In this document: positions 1-6,804 of the stretch, piece after piece
Layout of the letters: each line of letters opens with the position of its first letter
How positions within the stretch are numbered: the first letter of the stretch is position 1
Assembly (NCBI GenBank): GCA_022428035.1
Contig: JAKMDG010000416.1
Location: 1 to 7,410, forward strand
Length of the DNA stretch: 7,410 nt
Source of the DNA: Longimicrobiales bacterium
GTDB lineage: Bacteria; Gemmatimonadota; Gemmatimonadetes; Longimicrobiales; Gaopeijiaceae
Direction: 5' to 3'
Notes under the pieces: generated by a model
The model's input: the letters and a program-made list of their open reading frames with translations, nothing else
Told to the model about the DNA's origin: nothing
Database searches by the model: none
Program-made: the position numbers and the translations under genes

Positions 1-2033
1 CCTCTGCGATTCTCGCGGCCGAGCTGGATGGTGCTTTGATGGGCACAGGACCCTTCACGGTCTTCGCACCCGTAAACGACGCATTTGATGCTGTCGATGC
101 GTACACGCTCGGTGCTCTGCTCGAGGCCGGAAACGTCGACATCCTGACGCGCGTGCTCGGCTTCCACGTGATTCCAAATGTGAAGATCATGGCCGGCGAC
201 CTCACCGACGGGGCGATGGTGACGACGCTCGAGGGTGGAATGCTCACGGTCGACCTGAGCATGGCGGGCGACCCCATGATCAACGGAGTCAGCATTACCA
301 CGACGGACATTGAGGTCGACAACGGAGTCATTCACCTCGTCGATGAGGTAATCCTGCCAGGATTCAACGTGGTGGAGACGGCTACGATCACAGAGGGCTT
401 CAGTACGCTGGTGGCCGCGGTGGGTGCGGCCGATTTGGCCGGAACGCTCTCCGACGAAACGGGCACGTTCACAGTGTTCGCGCCCACGAACGCGGCGTTC
501 GAGGTGCTAGGGGGCACTGTTGGCCTTCTGCTGGAGACAGCCAATCTGCCGACACTGGCGGACGTTCTGACCTACCACGTGCTCAGCACCGAGGTCGGGT
601 CGTCGGCCCTCGTTGACGGCCTGACAGCGCCCACGGTCGAAATGGGTAGCGTGACGTTCTCGGCCGATACCGGTTCGCCGAGCGGCTTCAAGATCAATGG
701 AGCCAACATCACGGCGGTCGACATTCAGACGTCGAACGGCGTGATCCATGTCATCGATGCGGTGCTCACCGAGAGCATGGACATCGTCCAGCGCGCTCAG
801 GTGACGGAAGGCACGAGCACGCTGGTCGCGGCAGTGGTCGCGGCAGACCTGGTCGGGACGCTCCAGAGCGACAACAGCGGGAACGGGTTCACGGTCTTCG
901 CGCCGACCAATGACGCCTTCGAGGCGCTCGGCATGACCGTGGACAAGCTGCTCGAGATGGACAACATGGGCATCCTCGCGGACGTCCTGACGTATCACGT
1001 GCTTTCCGGTGACGTGCGTTCCTCGGCGCTCACCGACGGTCTTTCTACGGCCACGGTGGAAATGGGCGATGTGACCTTTTCGGCCGATGCAGGCTCACCC
1101 AGTGGCTTCAAGATCAACGGGGCGAACATCACTGCGGTGGACATCGTGACCGAAAACGGCGTGATCCACCTGATCGACGCTGTCCTGACCGAAAGCATGA
1201 ACGTCGTCGAGCGTGCTGTCGTAACGCCGGAGACGCAGACGCTCGCGGCCGCTGTTGTGGCCGCGTCGACGAATGGCAGCGAAGACTTGGCCGCGACGCT
1301 GTCCGGCCCCGGCCCGTTCACGGTCTTTGCCCCGATCGAGGCTGCCTTCGAGGCGCTCGGTACGGACAAGCTCGAGGTGCTCCTCGATCCGGCAAATGCA
1401 GAGCTGCTGTCGGACATCCTGCGCTACCACGTGGTGGCAGGAGCCAAGGTGATGGCGGCGGATCTCGCCGGTTTGGGTGGAAGCGCCACCACGTATGACG
1501 GCGCTACCGTCTCGTTCGACCTCTCGGGTGACACACCCATGGTCAACGGAGCCAACATCATCGCCACGGACATCGAGGTCGAGAACGGCGTCATTCACCT
1601 GATCGATGGTGTACTTACCGAGACGCTCGACATCCCGCAGGTGGCGACGGTCAACGGTTTCTCAACCCTGGTGGATCTGGTTGTGACCGCGGGGCTGGCG
1701 GCTGACCTGTCGTCGCCGAACGGCGACTTCACGGTGTTCGCGCCGACGAATGAGGCCTTCAGCGCTCTGACCGCAGTTCCTGCAGGCGACGCACTCAAGA
1801 ATGTGCTCCTGTACCACGTCGCCAGCGGCAAAGTCGAGGCGGGTGACCTCGCGACGGGCGACAACGTCGTCAACAGCCTGCTGACTGGTGAGACGTTCAC
1901 GGTGAATGTCGGCTCGGCCGGCGTCACGATCACCGACGCGAATGACAACACGTACAACGTCACGCTCACCGACGTTCAGGCGGAGAATGGCGTGATCCAC
2001 GTCATCGACGGTGTGATTCTTCCGACCCCGTAG
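1..2033 (+). CDS. Multi-domain fasciclin (FAS1) repeat protein, 5' end missing
   Basis: This is the 3' part of a gene for a protein of tandem FAS1 domains, a fold used in extracellular or cell-surface adhesion. The reading frame is open to the window edge (first full codon at 3). The codons before the first possible start (TTG at 36, ATG at 39) encode SAILAAELDGAL, a normal FAS1 N-terminal helix, so the true start lies upstream. Five FAS1 domains are visible, at roughly 3-361 (partial), 362-783, 784-1203, 1204-1632 and 1633-2030. Each has the H1 motif (FTVFAPTN-AF type, starting at 51, 465, 885, 1314 and 1725), a central YH (FH in domain 1), and the H2 motif (NGVIH-ID-VL type). The protein ends directly after domain 5 (GVILPTP) with no C-terminal anchor or sorting domain. 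A signal peptide would lie outside the window, so export is inferred from the family. Domain 4 has APIEAAF in place of the usual APTN-AF. The assignment is confident; the ligand and role are unknown. Confidence 0.95.
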   Translation, partial: SAILAAELDGALMGTGPFTVFAPVNDAFDAVDAYTLGALLEAGNVDILTRVLGFHVIPNVKIMAGDLTDGAMVTTLEGGMLTVDLSMAGDPMINGVSITTTDIEVDNGVIHLVDEVILPGFNVVETATITEGFSTLVAAVGAADLAGTLSDETGTFTVFAPTNAAFEVLGGTVGLLLETANLPTLADVLTYHVLSTEVGSSALVDGLTAPTVEMGSVTFSADTGSPSGFKINGANITAVDIQTSNGVIHVIDAVLTESMDIVQRAQVTEGTSTLVAAVVAADLVGTLQSDNSGNGFTVFAPTNDAFEALGMTVDKLLEMDNMGILADVLTYHVLSGDVRSSALTDGLSTATVEMGDVTFSADAGSPSGFKINGANITAVDIVTENGVIHLIDAVLTESMNVVERAVVTPETQTLAAAVVAASTNGSEDLAATLSGPGPFTVFAPIEAAFEALGTDKLEVLLDPANAELLSDILRYHVVAGAKVMAADLAGLGGSATTYDGATVSFDLSGDTPMVNGANIIATDIEVENGVIHLIDGVLTETLDIPQVATVNGFSTLVDLVVTAGLAADLSSPNGDFTVFAPTNEAFSALTAVPAGDALKNVLLYHVASGKVEAGDLATGDNVVNSLLTGETFTVNVGSAGVTITDANDNTYNVTLTDVQAENGVIHVIDGVILPTP
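600..1199 (+). repeat. Near-duplicate FAS1 segments inside the fasciclin gene (420-base period)
   Basis: Bases 600-779 and 1020-1199 encode two 60-residue stretches that match at 51 positions by hand count, at an exact offset of 420 bases. Both contain TVEMG, VTFSAD, GSPSGFKINGANITAVDI and IDAVLTESM. The other FAS1 domains of the same protein share only the general family motifs, so domains 2 and 3 look like the product of a later in-frame tandem duplication. The H1 motifs of the five domains are spaced 414, 420, 429 and 411 bases apart, all multiples of three. Confidence 0.85.
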
Positions 2034-2066
2034 CTTCCTAAGCCAAGCCACAGATCCAGGGGTCGG

Positions 2067-2105
2067 CGGGTCCCGGGGTGTTCGCACCCCGGGGCCCGTT
2101 ATCTG
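2067..2105 (+). terminator. Strong hairpin after the fasciclin gene, probable intrinsic terminator
   Basis: Bases 2067-2080 pair with 2085-2098 to give a 14-base-pair stem with one T-G wobble (2071/2094), closed by a TTCG tetraloop at 2081-2084. The run that follows (TTATCTGTTCT) is only moderately T-rich, so it is not a textbook terminator. The hairpin starts 33 bases after the fasciclin stop codon and lies before the next gene, which fits transcription termination or 3'-end protection. The stem is symmetric and could also act on the opposite strand. Confidence 0.7.
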
Positions 2106-2175
2106 TTCTGGGTCATGATGTAGGTGGTGCGAGCGGAAACTCGTCGTACGTCTTACCTGTAGTACCAAGGGCGAG

Positions 2176-2850
2176 ATGACGATGAGCCAACCCCACGACA
2201 TCACTGCGAGTGACCGGCGACGCCAGGAGCGATCCACCTGGCGCAACGGCCTGATCGCGTCCGTACTCCTCCACCTGATCATATTTCTGGGTTGGAGTGG
2301 CAACGTCATCCCGGACTCACCCTTCGCGGCGGCCGGCCCCAGGGCCGGCGACAATCGGGCGGCCGCGGGGTCGATGCAGGCGCTCAACATCCGGACGCCA
2401 CCGAGCCGACCCATCATCCAGCCACCGACGCCGCTCGCGGTGAGCGTCGATGTGGAGACGGTCGAGTGGGAGGATGAGGTCGAGTACGACCCGGCGTCCG
2501 TGCTCGGTGAGAAGCCGGGACTCGATGAAGGTCCCGGTCTCGAGGACCGTACGGGGCAAGGCGACGGTGGGAACGCTGACGAGGGGTTCTACAGGCTTCA
2601 GCCGGCCACACCCCGGGGCATGATCATCCCTCCCACGAATCGAAATCTTCGTGGTACCGAGGTCCAGGTATGGGTCTTCGTCGATGAGCGGGGACGCGTG
2701 GTCGCTGATTCGACCCGCCTCGAACCACCGACCCGTGATCGTGGCTTCAACCGCCGCCTCATCGCAGAGGCCGCCGAGTGGGTGTTCCGGCCCGCGGAGC
2801 AGGAGGGTAAGTCTGTCGCGTCCTGGTTTCCTTACAGAATCACGATGTAG
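2176..2850 (+). CDS. TonB-like energy transducer protein
   Basis: This 224-residue protein has TonB architecture. It has a short Arg-rich cytoplasmic N-terminus (about residues 1-24) and one membrane helix (about 25-40) carrying the S-x-x-x-H pattern (S29, H33) that matches the TonB residues needed for coupling to ExbB/ExbD. A periplasmic linker with a proline-rich start (about 74-86) follows. The C-terminal TonB-type domain (about 158-224) includes EVQVWVFVDERG and a WVFRPA...GK...WFPYRITM ending. By family knowledge it would transmit inner-membrane proton-motive force to outer-membrane receptors. The rest of the linker (about 91-137) is rich in Asp, Glu and Gly instead of the Pro-Glu/Pro-Lys repeats of classical TonB. 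No exbB, exbD or receptor gene is in the window. The start is ATG 2176 with AAGGG at 2167-2171 only 4 bases upstream; ATG 2182, six bases on, has better spacing (10) and is equally possible. It could be a TonB paralogue with a different partner. Confidence 0.82.
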   Translation: MTMSQPHDITASDRRRQERSTWRNGLIASVLLHLIIFLGWSGNVIPDSPFAAAGPRAGDNRAAAGSMQALNIRTPPSRPIIQPPTPLAVSVDVETVEWEDEVEYDPASVLGEKPGLDEGPGLEDRTGQGDGGNADEGFYRLQPATPRGMIIPPTNRNLRGTEVQVWVFVDERGRVVADSTRLEPPTRDRGFNRRLIAEAAEWVFRPAEQEGKSVASWFPYRITM

Positions 2851-2924
2851 CGGAACCGTTCCCGGCCGAGGTAGGTTCGGTCTGCATGAGCGTTGACGAC
2901 GATCGGCGCTCGCAGCCATCCCAC

Positions 2925-2928
2925 GGAG
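2925..2928 (+). promoter_or_regulatory. Ribosome binding site (GGAG) setting the start of the DoxX-like gene
   Basis: GGAG lies 6 bases before ATG 2935. The frame stays open upstream to a TTG at 2893, but that start lacks a comparable site and would add a polar stretch (about 14 residues) before the first membrane helix, so 2935 is preferred. Confidence 0.7.
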
Positions 2929-2934
2929 TGTACT

Positions 2935-3306
2935 ATGGACACGTTACCGAAGATCGGACGATTCCTCTTCGCGATCCCCATGGCAGGTTTCGGAGTCCTG
3001 CACTTCCTGATGGGCGATGCGATGGCCGGCATGGTCCCGATCCCGGGCGGGGTGATCTGGGTCTATCTCACGGGTGTTGCGCTGCTCGCGGCGGCTACGT
3101 CGATCATCGTCGGCAAACATGCCGTCCTTGCGACGCAGCTCCTGGGCCTGATGCTGTTGATCTTCGCGGTTTCGGTTCACCTCATGGCCGTGCTGGGCGG
3201 AGATCAGGCCGCGATGTCGATGGTGCTCAAGGACACGGCTCTGGCCGGTGGCGCCTTCATTCTGTCCGGGGTCCTCGCTGCCGAGGAGGGCGGCTCTGAG
3301 GTCTGA
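2935..3306 (+). CDS. Small four-helix membrane protein, DoxX-like
   Basis: This predicted 123-residue inner-membrane protein has four hydrophobic segments at about residues 8-27, 38-60, 64-87 and 99-116. The first helix (GRFLFAIPMAGFGVLHF), the following proline-containing loop (MVPIPGG) and the short aromatic entry to helix 2 (VIWVYLTG) resemble the DoxX/DoxX-like family of small membrane proteins, whose roles are mostly unknown and sometimes redox-linked. No catalytic motif is visible. The C-terminus is short and acidic (AAEEGGSEV). The gene sits 84 bases after the TonB-like gene and 85 bases before the porX-like gene, so cotranscription with either is unproven. The family assignment rests on general pattern resemblance. 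That it is a real membrane protein is well supported by the hydrophobic segments and the good ribosome binding site. Confidence 0.72.
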   Translation: MDTLPKIGRFLFAIPMAGFGVLHFLMGDAMAGMVPIPGGVIWVYLTGVALLAAATSIIVGKHAVLATQLLGLMLLIFAVSVHLMAVLGGDQAAMSMVLKDTALAGGAFILSGVLAAEEGGSEV

Positions 3307-3312
3307 CCTCAG
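3296..3312 (+). repeat. Inverted repeat across the DoxX-like stop codon
   Basis: CTGAGGT (3296-3302) and ACCTCAG (3306-3312) are perfect 7-base inverted arms around a CTG spacer and include the TGA stop (3304-3306). GGTCTGA also recurs directly (3300-3306 and 3313-3319). No T-run follows, so a terminator is doubtful. A protein binding site upstream of the porX-like gene, or chance, are alternatives. Confidence 0.35.
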
Positions 3313-3391
3313 GGTCTGATGGCCGGGGCGTGACGAACTGACTCGCCGGCTAGCCGTCCTGTTTCATGGGGTATAGGAGTAGGTTACTCGG

Positions 3392-4966
3392 ATGACGCAG
3401 ACCGCCCGCGCAAGGAAGCGCATCCTCTGGGTCGATGATGAGATCGACCTCCTGAAGCCACATCTGCTCTTCTTGCAGGCGCGGAACTACCACGTGGATG
3501 CGATTTCCAATGGTGACGATGCGCTCGAGCTCATGCGCGCGGCACCGTACGACCTGGTCCTCCTGGACGAGCAGATGCCCGGACGGAGTGGCCTGGAGGT
3601 CCTCGAGATCATGCGTCGCGAGGCCCCGCATCAGAGGGTGGTCATGGTTACCAAGTCCGAAGAGGACCACACCATGACCGAGGCGATCGGGCGCCGTGTC
3701 GATGACTATCTCGTGAAGCCCACGTCGCCCCGGCAGGTGCTGAGTGTCGTGACACGAATCCTCGAAGGCTCTTCGATTCGTCAGGCGAGAGCCGCTCAGG
3801 ACTTCGCCGCACGGTTCGGCACGCTATCGATCAACGCACAACAGGCTGCCAGTGCTGAGGAGTTCGCCTCGGTCTATACGGAACTGGTCGACTGGCAGCT
3901 CCTGCTCGGGGAAGCGGGCGAGGAGGGTCTGCTCGACACCGTGGCCTCTCTGGTCACGTCACTCCGACGGGATTTCGGCGAGTGGGTGATGCGCGAGTAC
4001 CCGAAGTGGATGGAGGACGTCCCTGACCGGCCGCGTCTGTCAGTGGATCTGGTGCGCGAGTTCCTCGTTCCCCGGCTGTCGTCGAATCCGGTGTACTTCG
4101 TGGTGCTCGACTGTATGCGTCTCGATCAGTGGCGGGCCATGGCTCCGCTGCTCGCCGACTTCTTCGAGATCGAGGAAACGGTCCACTACTCGATTCTTCC
4201 GACCGCCACTCCGTACGCGCGCAACGCGATCTTCTCGGGGCAGTATCCGGATCAGATCGCGGAGGCCCGCCCGAGCTGGTGGGACGCATCCGACGATGAA
4301 GGCAGCCTGAATGCCTTCGAAGACGAGCTCCTCGTCGAGCAGCTCAAGCGTCTCACCGGTCGTGACGTTCCCGTGCACTACGAGAAGATCTTCTCGGATC
4401 GCCAGCGCGAGCAGGTGCGCGGTCGGGTCAACTCGGCATTGAAGACGCCGGGATCGGTCATCGCCCTCGTCTTCAATTTCGTGGACCTCATGACGCACGG
4501 TCGATCTGAATCACCGATCCTCATGGAGGTCGCTCGGGACGAGGCTGCGCTGCGGGATCTGACGCGTGCATGGTTCGAGCGCTCGACGGCGTTCGACATC
4601 CTCCGGGAGGCGGCGCGACGTGGGCACGAAGTCATCCTCACGACCGATCACGGCTCGATCCTTTGCCAGCATCCGTCGACTGTCTTCGCCCGGAAGGACG
4701 CCACCAGCAACCTGCGCTACAAGTTCGGGCAGGACCTGCGGGCTGAGCAGCGTAACACGGCGTACATGACGCGCGACGAGGGACATTTGCGGCTTCCGGC
4801 CGGCAGGCTCGGCATGTCGTACCTGATCGCGCTCGAGGATTATTTCTTCGTGTATCCCACGAAGCTTCGTGAGTACCAGGCACGGTATCGCAACTCCTTT
4901 CTCCACGGAGGCATCAGCCCCGAGGAGATGATCGTGCCGGTGGCGAGCCTCAAACCGCGCCGATAG
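3392..4966 (+). CDS. porX: PorX-like response regulator fused to a PglZ/alkaline-phosphatase-fold domain
   Basis: This 524-residue protein has the PorX layout. The N-terminal receiver domain (about 10-125) has acidic pocket D15/D16, phospho-acceptor D59 (LVLLDEQMPG), T87 and K109 (LVKP). A helical middle region (about 130-225) follows, then a C-terminal PglZ/alkaline-phosphatase-superfamily domain (about 230-520). The metal and nucleophile set looks complete: D240 (VVLDCMRLDQW), T271 or T273 (ILPTATPYARNAIFSG), D365 and H369 (VDLMTHGRSE), D419 and H420 (LTTDHGS) and H505 (FLHGG). In Porphyromonas, PorX works with the PorY kinase, controls type IX secretion genes and has zinc-dependent phosphodiesterase activity on cyclic oligonucleotides; the same activity here is an inference. 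There is no DNA-binding domain and no signal peptide, so it should be cytoplasmic. ATG 3392 is preceded by AGGAG at 3375-3379, 12 bases away, which is rather long. The stop is 11 bases before the ABC exporter gene, suggesting an operon. No T9SS gene or partner kinase is in the window, so pathway assignment is open. Confidence 0.9.
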   Translation: MTQTARARKRILWVDDEIDLLKPHLLFLQARNYHVDAISNGDDALELMRAAPYDLVLLDEQMPGRSGLEVLEIMRREAPHQRVVMVTKSEEDHTMTEAIGRRVDDYLVKPTSPRQVLSVVTRILEGSSIRQARAAQDFAARFGTLSINAQQAASAEEFASVYTELVDWQLLLGEAGEEGLLDTVASLVTSLRRDFGEWVMREYPKWMEDVPDRPRLSVDLVREFLVPRLSSNPVYFVVLDCMRLDQWRAMAPLLADFFEIEETVHYSILPTATPYARNAIFSGQYPDQIAEARPSWWDASDDEGSLNAFEDELLVEQLKRLTGRDVPVHYEKIFSDRQREQVRGRVNSALKTPGSVIALVFNFVDLMTHGRSESPILMEVARDEAALRDLTRAWFERSTAFDILREAARRGHEVILTTDHGSILCQHPSTVFARKDATSNLRYKFGQDLRAEQRNTAYMTRDEGHLRLPAGRLGMSYLIALEDYFFVYPTKLREYQARYRNSFLHGGISPEEMIVPVASLKPRR

Positions 4967-4977
4967 GGACACTGAGC

Positions 4978-6804
4978 ATGTCTCTGTACCCGCGCCTTGT
5001 CGGGTTCGTCCGACCCCACTCCACCACCATACTGGTCGCAGTTGCGGCGGCAGCGATCTATGCGGTGCTGGATGCGACGACCTATGTACTGCTGATCCCG
5101 TTCGTGGACGCGCTCTTCGTGAGCGGTGGCGCCCCGCTGGCATCGAGCGACAACGGAGTCCAGCGACTCCTCGACGCGACAGTCTACACCTGGGTCGACC
5201 TGACCGGTGATCCCCTGGTTGCGATCGGACGCATCATCGTCCTCATCCTCTCGGTCTTCCTCGTCAAGAACCTCTTCGCGTTCGCCCGTGTGTATCTGCT
5301 CGCGCGCGCGGAGCAGGGAGTGAATCGGGATTTGCGCGACGAGGTCTACGACCATCTGCTCGACCTTGACCTCGCGTTCTTCGGCCGAACACGCACGGGT
5401 CAGATTGTGAGTCGGCTGACTACCGAAATCGAGCAGTTCCGGATGCTGGTGACGCGCGAGGTCTCGCGCCTGGTGAGCGCCGTCTTCGAATTCCTCGGTG
5501 CGCTCGCGTTCATGCTGCTGATTTCGTGGAAGCTGACGCTCGCGGCCTTCGTGGTGATTCCGGTCGCCATGGGCATTTGGGGTCCGCTCGTGAATGTCCT
5601 GCGTCGGAGAGACCGACGGGTACTCCAGCTCGGGGGTGAGGTCAACGCGCATATCGTGGAGACGCTCGCGGGGGTCCGGCTGGTGAAGTCATCGTCGGCC
5701 GAGGGGCGCGAGCGCGCCCGCTTCCATGGGCTCACGGCGGACTACTTCCGGCAGTTCATGCGGGCTGAGGTGGCCCGGTCGATGGCGGCCCCCATGACCG
5801 AGATGCTGGCTGCGGCCGGGACTGGGGTCATTCTCTGGTACGGGGCCCGACTCGTAGTCGGTGCGGACATCACGGGTGCTCAGTTCGTGGGCTTCCTCGG
5901 CTTGTCGCTCAAGCTGTACGCGCCGGTCAAGAACGTGGCCAAGTTCCCGGCTATGGCGCAGCCGGGACTGGTGGCCGCAGAGCGCGTATTCGAGTTCCTC
6001 GACGCGAAGGCAGAGATCACGGATCGGCCGGACGCCGGACCGGTCGAGGGCTTCGATCGTGACATTGTGTACGACCGCGTGACCTTTGCATATCGCGATG
6101 GCGAACCGGTGCTCGAGGATGTTTCCTTTACCGTACCCCGAGGAAGTGTCGTGGCTCTCGTGGGGCCGAGCGGAGCGGGTAAGAGCACGGTCGTCGACCT
6201 CCTGAGCCGCTTCTTCGACGTGACCGACGGTTCGGTGTCTATTGACGGCCGGGATGTGAGGGACCTGCGTGTCACCGAGTTGAGGTCGCTCATGGGTATC
6301 GTTTCCCAGGAGACCGTGCTCTTCCACGATTCGGTACGAGCCAACATCGCGTATGGTCGCCCGGATGCCTCGGTTGAGCAGGTCGAAGCGGCCGCGCGCG
6401 CCGCGAACGCGCACGAGTTCGTCGAGCGGATGGAAGACGGGTACGATACGCTCGTTGGAGAGCGCGGTGTCGAGCTATCCGGTGGGCAGCGTCAGCGAAT
6501 CGCGATTGCACGTGCGATCCTGCGTGACCCCCCGATCCTCGTCTTCGACGAGGCGACGAGCGCGCTAGATACCGAGTCGGAGCGGCTCATTCAGGACGCG
6601 ATCGAGCGACTCCTCGAGGGGCGGACGGTCTTCGTTGTGGCTCATCGTCTGTCGACGGTGCAGCGAGCCGACCAGATCCTCGTGCTCGAGGGTGGTCGGA
6701 TTGTCGAGCAGGGGGACCATCAGACGCTGCTGGCGCAGAGTGGACGGTACAAGCGGCTCCATGACCTTCAGTTCGAAGCCGCCGCGCCGATCACGCAGAC
6801 ATGA
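4978..6804 (+). CDS. MsbA-like ABC exporter (fused membrane and ATPase domains)
   Basis: This 608-residue half-transporter probably works as a homodimer in the inner membrane. The N-terminal type I exporter membrane domain (about 10-325) has hydrophobic stretches near 15-45, 82-110, 160-200 and 270-315. The ATPase domain (about 360-600) carries every motif: Walker A GPSGAGKST (396-404), Q-loop Q444, signature LSGGQ (500-504), Walker B ILVFDE (520-525) followed by the D-loop SALD, and H-loop H556 (VVAHRLST). Size and layout match MsbA and related lipid or drug exporters. The acyltransferase gene, overlapping by four bases, favours a lipid A core or other lipid flippase role; substrate cannot be read from the sequence. 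AGGGA at 4965-4969, overlapping the preceding stop, lies 8 bases before ATG 4978 and can serve as ribosome binding site. Multidrug or peptide export remains possible. Confidence 0.93.
   Translation: MSLYPRLVGFVRPHSTTILVAVAAAAIYAVLDATTYVLLIPFVDALFVSGGAPLASSDNGVQRLLDATVYTWVDLTGDPLVAIGRIIVLILSVFLVKNLFAFARVYLLARAEQGVNRDLRDEVYDHLLDLDLAFFGRTRTGQIVSRLTTEIEQFRMLVTREVSRLVSAVFEFLGALAFMLLISWKLTLAAFVVIPVAMGIWGPLVNVLRRRDRRVLQLGGEVNAHIVETLAGVRLVKSSSAEGRERARFHGLTADYFRQFMRAEVARSMAAPMTEMLAAAGTGVILWYGARLVVGADITGAQFVGFLGLSLKLYAPVKNVAKFPAMAQPGLVAAERVFEFLDAKAEITDRPDAGPVEGFDRDIVYDRVTFAYRDGEPVLEDVSFTVPRGSVVALVGPSGAGKSTVVDLLSRFFDVTDGSVSIDGRDVRDLRVTELRSLMGIVSQETVLFHDSVRANIAYGRPDASVEQVEAAARAANAHEFVERMEDGYDTLVGERGVELSGGQRQRIAIARAILRDPPILVFDEATSALDTESERLIQDAIERLLEGRTVFVVAHRLSTVQRADQILVLEGGRIVEQGDHQTLLAQSGRYKRLHDLQFEAAAPITQT

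Noticed and set aside
36..41. TTG/ATG as the true start of the fasciclin gene
   Set aside because: The frame is open to the window edge and the upstream codons encode a normal FAS1 helix, so the gene is cut by the window and does not start here.
1633..2033. C-terminal part of the fasciclin protein as a type IX secretion sorting domain
   Set aside because: This stretch is a complete FAS1 domain with H1 and H2 motifs and the protein ends right after it, leaving no room for a separate sorting domain.
1662..2417. Minus-strand open frame (251 codons) over the fasciclin 3' end, hairpin and TonB-like 5' end
   Set aside because: Arg-rich translation with no family resemblance; it runs through the hairpin and opposite two real genes.
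2886..3299. Plus-strand open frame (137 codons) overlapping the DoxX-like gene
   Set aside because: It shares the region with a frame encoding four clear membrane helices; its own translation is Gly/Arg-rich and shows no domain.
4080..4966. PglZ domain as a sign of a BREX phage-defence island
   Set aside because: The domain is fused to a receiver domain in the PorX arrangement, and none of the other BREX genes (brxC, pglX, brxL) is present; neighbours are envelope lipid genes.
4840..5652. Long minus-strand open frame (270 codons) across the porX/exporter junction
   Set aside because: It is very rich in Arg, Glu, Asp and His with no recognisable domain, and lies opposite two well-supported genes; long antisense frames are common in GC-rich DNA.
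5689..6414. Minus-strand open frame (241 codons) opposite the exporter ATPase domain
   Set aside because: Low-complexity polar translation with no domain, entirely opposite a gene with all ABC motifs.
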